A stretch of 37,627 bases of DNA from contig JAFYWV010000013.1 in assembly GCA_017546505.1 (NCBI GenBank), positions 1 to 37,627 on the forward strand, written 5' to 3'. The position numbers were made by a program, and so were the translations under genes. Under the pieces are notes generated by a model. The model saw nothing but the letters and a program-made list of their open reading frames with translations, made no database searches and was not told the origin of the DNA. Shown here one piece after another: positions 33,775-37,627 of this stretch; within the stretch, counting starts at the first letter, position 1; each line of letters opens with the position of its first letter. Origin of the DNA: Bacteroidaceae bacterium (GTDB taxonomy: Bacteria; Bacteroidota; Bacteroidia; Bacteroidales; Bacteroidaceae).

Positions 33775-34377
33775 ATGATAGCATTTCAATATAATAAAAC
33801 ATCACTTCAGCAACTCGAAAAGCAACTGAAGATGCGTGTCAGGACTCTGCCTATCATCAAGAGCAAGGAGAGTGCCCTGCGCATCGAGGTGAAGAAGTGC
33901 AAGGCCGAGATGCAGTTGCACGACGAGGAGTATGCTGCCCAGCTCGAGCAGTACCGCGCGCTCTTTGCGCTGTGGAACGAGTTCGACCCCTCGCTTGTAC
34001 GCACAGGCGAACTGTTGATAGGGCAGCAGAAGGTAGCCGGCGTCAAAGTGCCTGTGTTGGAGAACGCCAGCTTTGTCATCGGTCGCTACAGCCTCTTCAA
34101 CTCGCCAAAATGGTTTGCCGACGGTATTGAGTTGCTCAAGGAGATGGCAATGACGGCAATACGCCGTGAATTGCTGAACCGCAAACTGGTGTTGCTTGAG
34201 CACGCCCGAAAAAAGACCACCCAAAAGGTTAATCTTTTTGAAAAGGTGCAGATACCGGGCTACCAGGATGCCATTAGAAAGATTAAACGATTTATGGAAG
34301 ATGAGGAGAACCTTTCAAAGTCTTCACAGAAAATTTTGAAGTCCTTGTTGGAACAAAGAGAGGAGGTGACGGTATGA
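33775..34377 (+). CDS. V/A-type ATPase subunit D (central rotor stalk)
   Basis: A 200-residue, mostly helical protein with a long N-terminal helix (YNKTSLQQLEKQLKMRVRTL) and C-terminal helix (AIRKIKRFMEDEENLSKSSQ), the antiparallel coiled coil of rotor subunit D. It transmits rotation between the A3B3 ring and the membrane ring. An AGGAGG-like run stands upstream of the next gene inside its 3' end; its TGA overlaps subunit I by 4 bp. Confidence 0.9.
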   Translation: MIAFQYNKTSLQQLEKQLKMRVRTLPIIKSKESALRIEVKKCKAEMQLHDEEYAAQLEQYRALFALWNEFDPSLVRTGELLIGQQKVAGVKVPVLENASFVIGRYSLFNSPKWFADGIELLKEMAMTAIRRELLNRKLVLLEHARKKTTQKVNLFEKVQIPGYQDAIRKIKRFMEDEENLSKSSQKILKSLLEQREEVTV

Positions 34378-36218
34378 TTACGAAGATGAAAAAACTGGCA
34401 CTGCTTGTCTATCACAAGGAGTATGCCGCCTTTCTCGAAAAATTGCGCGAGGTTGGTGTCGTTCACATTCAGGAACGCGAGAGCGGTAGTGTAGAGAACC
34501 CCGAACTGGAGCAGAAACTCTCTGTTGCAGGCCGCTATACACGCATAGTAAAGCGTCTTGAAGCCTGCTCACCCGAGGCTCTTGAGCCTGTTGGCAATAC
34601 GGCTGATGCAATGGCCATAATGGACAAGGTTGATACTGTTATAGCGGATATCGAACAGCACAGGACACTGCAGCAGGTTATAGACAAGGATATTGCAACA
34701 TTGCAACCTTGGGGTAATTTCAACTGTTCCGATGTGGATAAGTTGCGCGAGGCCGGTTATGAGCTGAACTTCTTTGTGACATCATCAAAGAGCTACCAAA
34801 GCGAGTGGGAGAGTGATTATAACGCAATTCTCATTGCCGAGAAACAGTCACGTGTATATTTTGTTACCATCACACCCCAAGGAGTGGCTGTGGATATCGA
34901 TGCCGAGCCGGCCAAGTTACCTACAGCATCGCTTGCATCGTTGGAAGACGAACTTGCGACCGTTACGGCACGCATTGGCGAGCTTGAGACCGAACTTGCT
35001 CTGATTGCCCGTGATGGCTTGAATACCCTCAAGGCAGCCCAAGAGTTGCAAAGACGTGACATTGAGTTCACAAAGGTTATGCTTGGCGGCGAAAAGGTTT
35101 CCGGTGACAAACTTGTTATGCTCGAAGGTTGGGTCCCCGAGGAATCTGTGGCATCCCTCAAGACAATGCTCGATGCCAGCGGTGCGTTCTACGAACTGCG
35201 TGCTGCACGTCGCGGTGATAATGTACCTGTGAAGCTCAAGAATAATGCCTTCACCCGAATGTATGAGGTGCTTACCAAGATGTACGGTATGCCCAGCGGA
35301 ACGGATTTTGACCCCACACCAATTGTGGCGCCGTTCTTCTCGCTGTTCTTCGCATTCTGTATGGGCGATGCCGGTTACGGCTTGCTTATGGTTCTTTTGG
35401 GTTTCCTCTTAAAGAATAAACTGGGCAAGAATATGGCCGGAATGATGAACCTTGTAATCACACTCGGTATCTTCACAACGGTTATGGGTGCATTGCTTGG
35501 AACATTCTTCGGTATGAGCCTTCTGGAGTTCACCGGTATACCGCAGAGCATCAGAGACTTCATAATTGCCGGCGAGGTAGAGGTTATGGGTTCTACATAC
35601 GACAAGCAAATGTTGCTTGCTCTTGGAATTGGTGTAATCCACATCTCTATTGCAATGACGGTAAAAGCTGTCAACAGCACTGTGTTCTATGGCTTTAAGG
35701 AGTCCTTGAGCGCGTGGGGATGGTGGCTTGTCGTGGTTGGCGGTGTGATAGTGGGTACTCTCTCGTTCCTGAGCGTAATCCCTGCCGGGGTATCAAAATG
35801 GATGTTCATCGCTGTTGGCGGCATTGGTGCATTGGGTATCTACATCCTCAACAATCTGCGTCGCAATATCCTGGTGAACATCGGTGCGGGCTTGTGGGAT
35901 ACCTACAATATGGCATCGGGTCTGTTGGGTGATATCCTTTCATACATCCGTCTTTTTGCACTTGGTCTTGCCGGCGGTATGTTGGGAGCAACATTCAACA
36001 GTCTAGCAATGATGGTTGTCGAGGGGCAAGAGGGCTTTGGAGCTGTGCTTGGCTGGATAGGCTTCGGTCTCATTATCCTTATCGGCCATACACTAAATAT
36101 TGCAATGTCGTGCCTCAGTGCCTTTGTACACCCGTTGCGTCTGACATTCGTGGAGTATTTCAAGAATGCCGGCTACGAAGGCAAAGGTGAGGAGTACAAA
36201 CCGTTCAAAAATGAATAA
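34374..36218 (+). CDS. V/A-type ATPase subunit I (stator, ion half-channels)
   Basis: A 614-residue membrane subunit. The first about 300 residues are soluble and coiled-coil-rich (LEDELATVTARIGELETELA). The rest has seven to eight transmembrane helices, starting at PIVAPFFSLFFAFCMGDAGYGL, with GDAGYG and the TM7 segment SYIRLFALGLAGGMLG holding the Arg that contacts the c-ring. HPLRLTFVEYFKNAGYEGKGEEYKPF near the end is also conserved. It holds the ion half-channels facing subunit K. It overlaps subunit D by 4 bp. Confidence 0.94.
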   Translation: MITKMKKLALLVYHKEYAAFLEKLREVGVVHIQERESGSVENPELEQKLSVAGRYTRIVKRLEACSPEALEPVGNTADAMAIMDKVDTVIADIEQHRTLQQVIDKDIATLQPWGNFNCSDVDKLREAGYELNFFVTSSKSYQSEWESDYNAILIAEKQSRVYFVTITPQGVAVDIDAEPAKLPTASLASLEDELATVTARIGELETELALIARDGLNTLKAAQELQRRDIEFTKVMLGGEKVSGDKLVMLEGWVPEESVASLKTMLDASGAFYELRAARRGDNVPVKLKNNAFTRMYEVLTKMYGMPSGTDFDPTPIVAPFFSLFFAFCMGDAGYGLLMVLLGFLLKNKLGKNMAGMMNLVITLGIFTTVMGALLGTFFGMSLLEFTGIPQSIRDFIIAGEVEVMGSTYDKQMLLALGIGVIHISIAMTVKAVNSTVFYGFKESLSAWGWWLVVVGGVIVGTLSFLSVIPAGVSKWMFIAVGGIGALGIYILNNLRRNILVNIGAGLWDTYNMASGLLGDILSYIRLFALGLAGGMLGATFNSLAMMVVEGQEGFGAVLGWIGFGLIILIGHTLNIAMSCLSAFVHPLRLTFVEYFKNAGYEGKGEEYKPFKNE

Positions 36219-36259
36219 ATAGATTGCGACTCTTTACCATTCGGCTAAAACAGAAAACT

Positions 36260-36281
36260 CTCCCTCTTCTGCAAGAGGGAG
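36260..36281. repeat. intra-operon hairpin between subunits I and K
   Basis: Arms 36260-36268 (CTCCCTCTT) and 36273-36281 (AAGAGGGAG) are perfectly complementary around the loop CTGC. There is no U-run after it. It sits in a 139-bp gap, the only long gap of the operon, just before a promoter-like element. It may protect or process the K message, or be a dispersed repeat. Confidence 0.65.
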
Positions 36282-36303
36282 CACCCGAAGGGGAGTGAGA
36301 TTG

Positions 36304-36311
36304 TATCTTTG
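36304..36311 (+). promoter_or_regulatory. candidate internal -7 element before subunit K
   Basis: TATCTTTG matches TAnnTTTG exactly, 46 bp upstream of the K ATG at 36358. No -33 TTTG is obvious. It would allow K to be made in excess of the single-copy subunits. Confidence 0.35.
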
Positions 36312-36345
36312 ATTAAAATGAAAAAATAAAAATTATAAATATTAA

Positions 36346-36777
<432 letters not shown>

Positions 36778-36796
36778 TAAAAGAGTAGGGTAAATT

Positions 36797-36836
36797 ACAG
36801 AAAAGTTCTCAAGGCGTGCCTTGAGAACTTTTCTGT
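36797..36836. terminator. intrinsic terminator after subunit K
   Basis: Arms 36798-36814 and 36819-36835 are a perfect 17-bp stem around CGTG, extended by an A-T pair at 36797/36836. The 3' arm ends in ACTTTTCTG, so the U-rich tail is inside the stem. It starts about 20 bp after the stop codon. Confidence 0.75.
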
Positions 36837-36962
36837 GTATTGTCGGGAAGGAGTGGTTTTTATCTGTTTGTGAAAATCTATTCTTTTTTTTGTTGTTTAC
36901 AATATTTGTAGTGTGTATAAAAATATTAACTGTGAAAATGTTTTTCTTGCTCATTTAATCAA

Positions 36963-36970
36963 TAATTTTG
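36963..36970 (+). promoter_or_regulatory. candidate -7 element of the small lipoprotein gene
   Basis: TAATTTTG matches TAnnTTTG exactly, 34 bp before the ATG at 37005. The region upstream is A+T-rich, with no clear -33. Confidence 0.45.
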
Positions 36971-37004
36971 TAAAAATGATTTGTTAACATTATACTTTGT
37001 GAAA

Positions 37005-37454
37005 ATGAAAAAAAATAAGTTATTGTCTGTGCTGATGGTGCTATTGTCGATGACCGTTGGAATCTCTTCTTGTGAAAATCTTTTCAAAAAGGATATTCCC
37101 GAAAACAATATTTCCGGTTACTATGCATCCTCAACACGTTCATCAAAATTCAATGGAAAGAACTATTCTATTCGTAGTGTATATAACTTTGTCAGCCATA
37201 GCGAGGTGGTTTACTATTCAATGGTTGCAAATGGCAGATTGTGGAATACCTCATCCACTGGTGACCGCTCGGCTGCTTTCCCTGAACATAGCGGCTGGTA
37301 CTATCAGACAGGAACCGAAAAGACCTATAGTTATACCAGAATAGAAGACAAGGTCTATATTACCAATAAAGGTGTTATATTTGATATTGTAGATGATGGC
37401 GACGGCCTGGTTCCTGAAAGTTCAGGTTACAGCGAAGGGTATTTCAAATGGTAA
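37005..37454 (+). CDS. small lipoprotein of unknown function
   Basis: A 149-residue protein. The first 22 residues form a lipoprotein signal with Lys-rich start and hydrophobic core, ending in ISSC with Cys23. The mature part is Ser-, Tyr- and Asn-rich and looks like a compact beta-rich domain (for example YYASSTRSSKFNGKNYSIRS, GWYYQTGTEKTYSYTRIED). The acidic residue Asn-Leu rather than Asp at +2 or beyond gives no clear sorting signal. I do not recognise the family. The ATG at 37005 is preferred over the TTG at 36981. It stands alone between two terminator-like palindromes. Confidence 0.72.
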   Translation: MKKNKLLSVLMVLLSMTVGISSCENLFKKDIPENNISGYYASSTRSSKFNGKNYSIRSVYNFVSHSEVVYYSMVANGRLWNTSSTGDRSAAFPEHSGWYYQTGTEKTYSYTRIEDKVYITNKGVIFDIVDDGDGLVPESSGYSEGYFKW

Positions 37455-37579
37455 TATCTTCTGAAATAAATGCTATATATATCAATTAATAAAGGATGTT
37501 AAGTAGATGAAAATATTAAAATTTTCAAACTTCTGATATTGATATTTTTCTAAATAACAGGAAGCCTTGTGAGCTGTCT

Positions 37580-37627
37580 GCAAAAAGTAAAGAGTCCGGT
37601 GCGCGCACCGGACTCTTTACTTTTTGC
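37580..37627. terminator. 48-bp perfect palindrome, probable (bidirectional) terminator
   Basis: 37580-37603 is exactly complementary to 37604-37627, 24 bp per arm with no unpaired loop in DNA. The RNA hairpin would be GC-rich at the top (GTCCGGTGCG) with A/U-rich ends (CAAAAAGT and ACTTTTTG), so it can terminate in both directions. It lies about 125 bp after the lipoprotein gene and ends exactly at the window edge. Confidence 0.8.

Overview
The window looks like chromosome from a Bacteroidales bacterium (Bacteroidota). Many intergenic regions carry the Bacteroidota -7 promoter element TAnnTTTG, and Shine-Dalgarno sequences are mostly absent. Envelope proteins are lipoproteins and beta-barrels of Bacteroidota style. 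Several lineage-typical arrangements are present: pyrB-pyrI-flavin reductase, a eukaryote-like glycogen branching enzyme next to a DUF6057-like membrane protein, and a V/A-type ATPase operon containing a DUF2764 protein. I cannot name the genus from sequence alone.

Layout. (1) 176-2830, minus strand: pyrB-pyrI (aspartate transcarbamoylase), a flavin reductase-like protein and an outer-membrane beta-barrel protein, apparently one transcript. (2) 3042-7508, plus: a class A penicillin-binding protein, kdsB (CMP-Kdo synthesis) and an M16-fold protein without the zinc motif, a cell-envelope operon. (3) 7788-12614, plus: a secreted protein of 14 MORN repeats, a YhcH/YjgK/YiaL protein, glgB and a DUF6057-like membrane protein. 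(4) 12615-13240: a gene-free stretch with nested palindromic repeats, then a promoter with a 25-bp operator-like palindrome. (5) 13241-19880, plus: a seven-gene TetR-controlled efflux operon (regulator, TolC-like protein, HlyD-like lipoprotein, two ABC ATPases, two ABC-2 permeases), a split-ATPase counterpart of E. coli cecR-ybhGFSR with its own outer-membrane channel. It is followed by a 3' fragment of a tyrosyl-tRNA synthetase gene and a third copy of the repeat, so this block looks inserted or rearranged. (6) 20176-28955: a phosphate regulon. A minus-strand response regulator/histidine kinase pair (PhoB/PhoR-like) is divergent from porin-pstS-pstC-pstA-pstB, followed by a Na+/phosphate cotransporter with a PhoU-like tail. 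(7) 29210-36777, plus: a V/A-type ATPase operon (E, DUF2764, A, B, D, I, K). (8) 37005-37454: a small lipoprotein, then a 48-bp perfect palindrome that ends the window.

The most interesting signal is regulatory. Upstream of the porin-pst operon there are five direct half-sites spaced exactly 11 bp. Upstream of the Na+/Pi cotransporter there are four, also spaced 11 bp. In both cases the last half-site begins 16 bp before the -7 element. This is the geometry of PhoB activator sites and gives a candidate Pho box for this lineage, defined by two promoters in one window. Other points of note are the Na+-site residues in the V-ATPase K subunit, a possible extra promoter for K, the tyrS remnant, and the palindromic repeats on both sides of the efflux operon. 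I found no rRNA, tRNA, CRISPR array, transposase or integrase.
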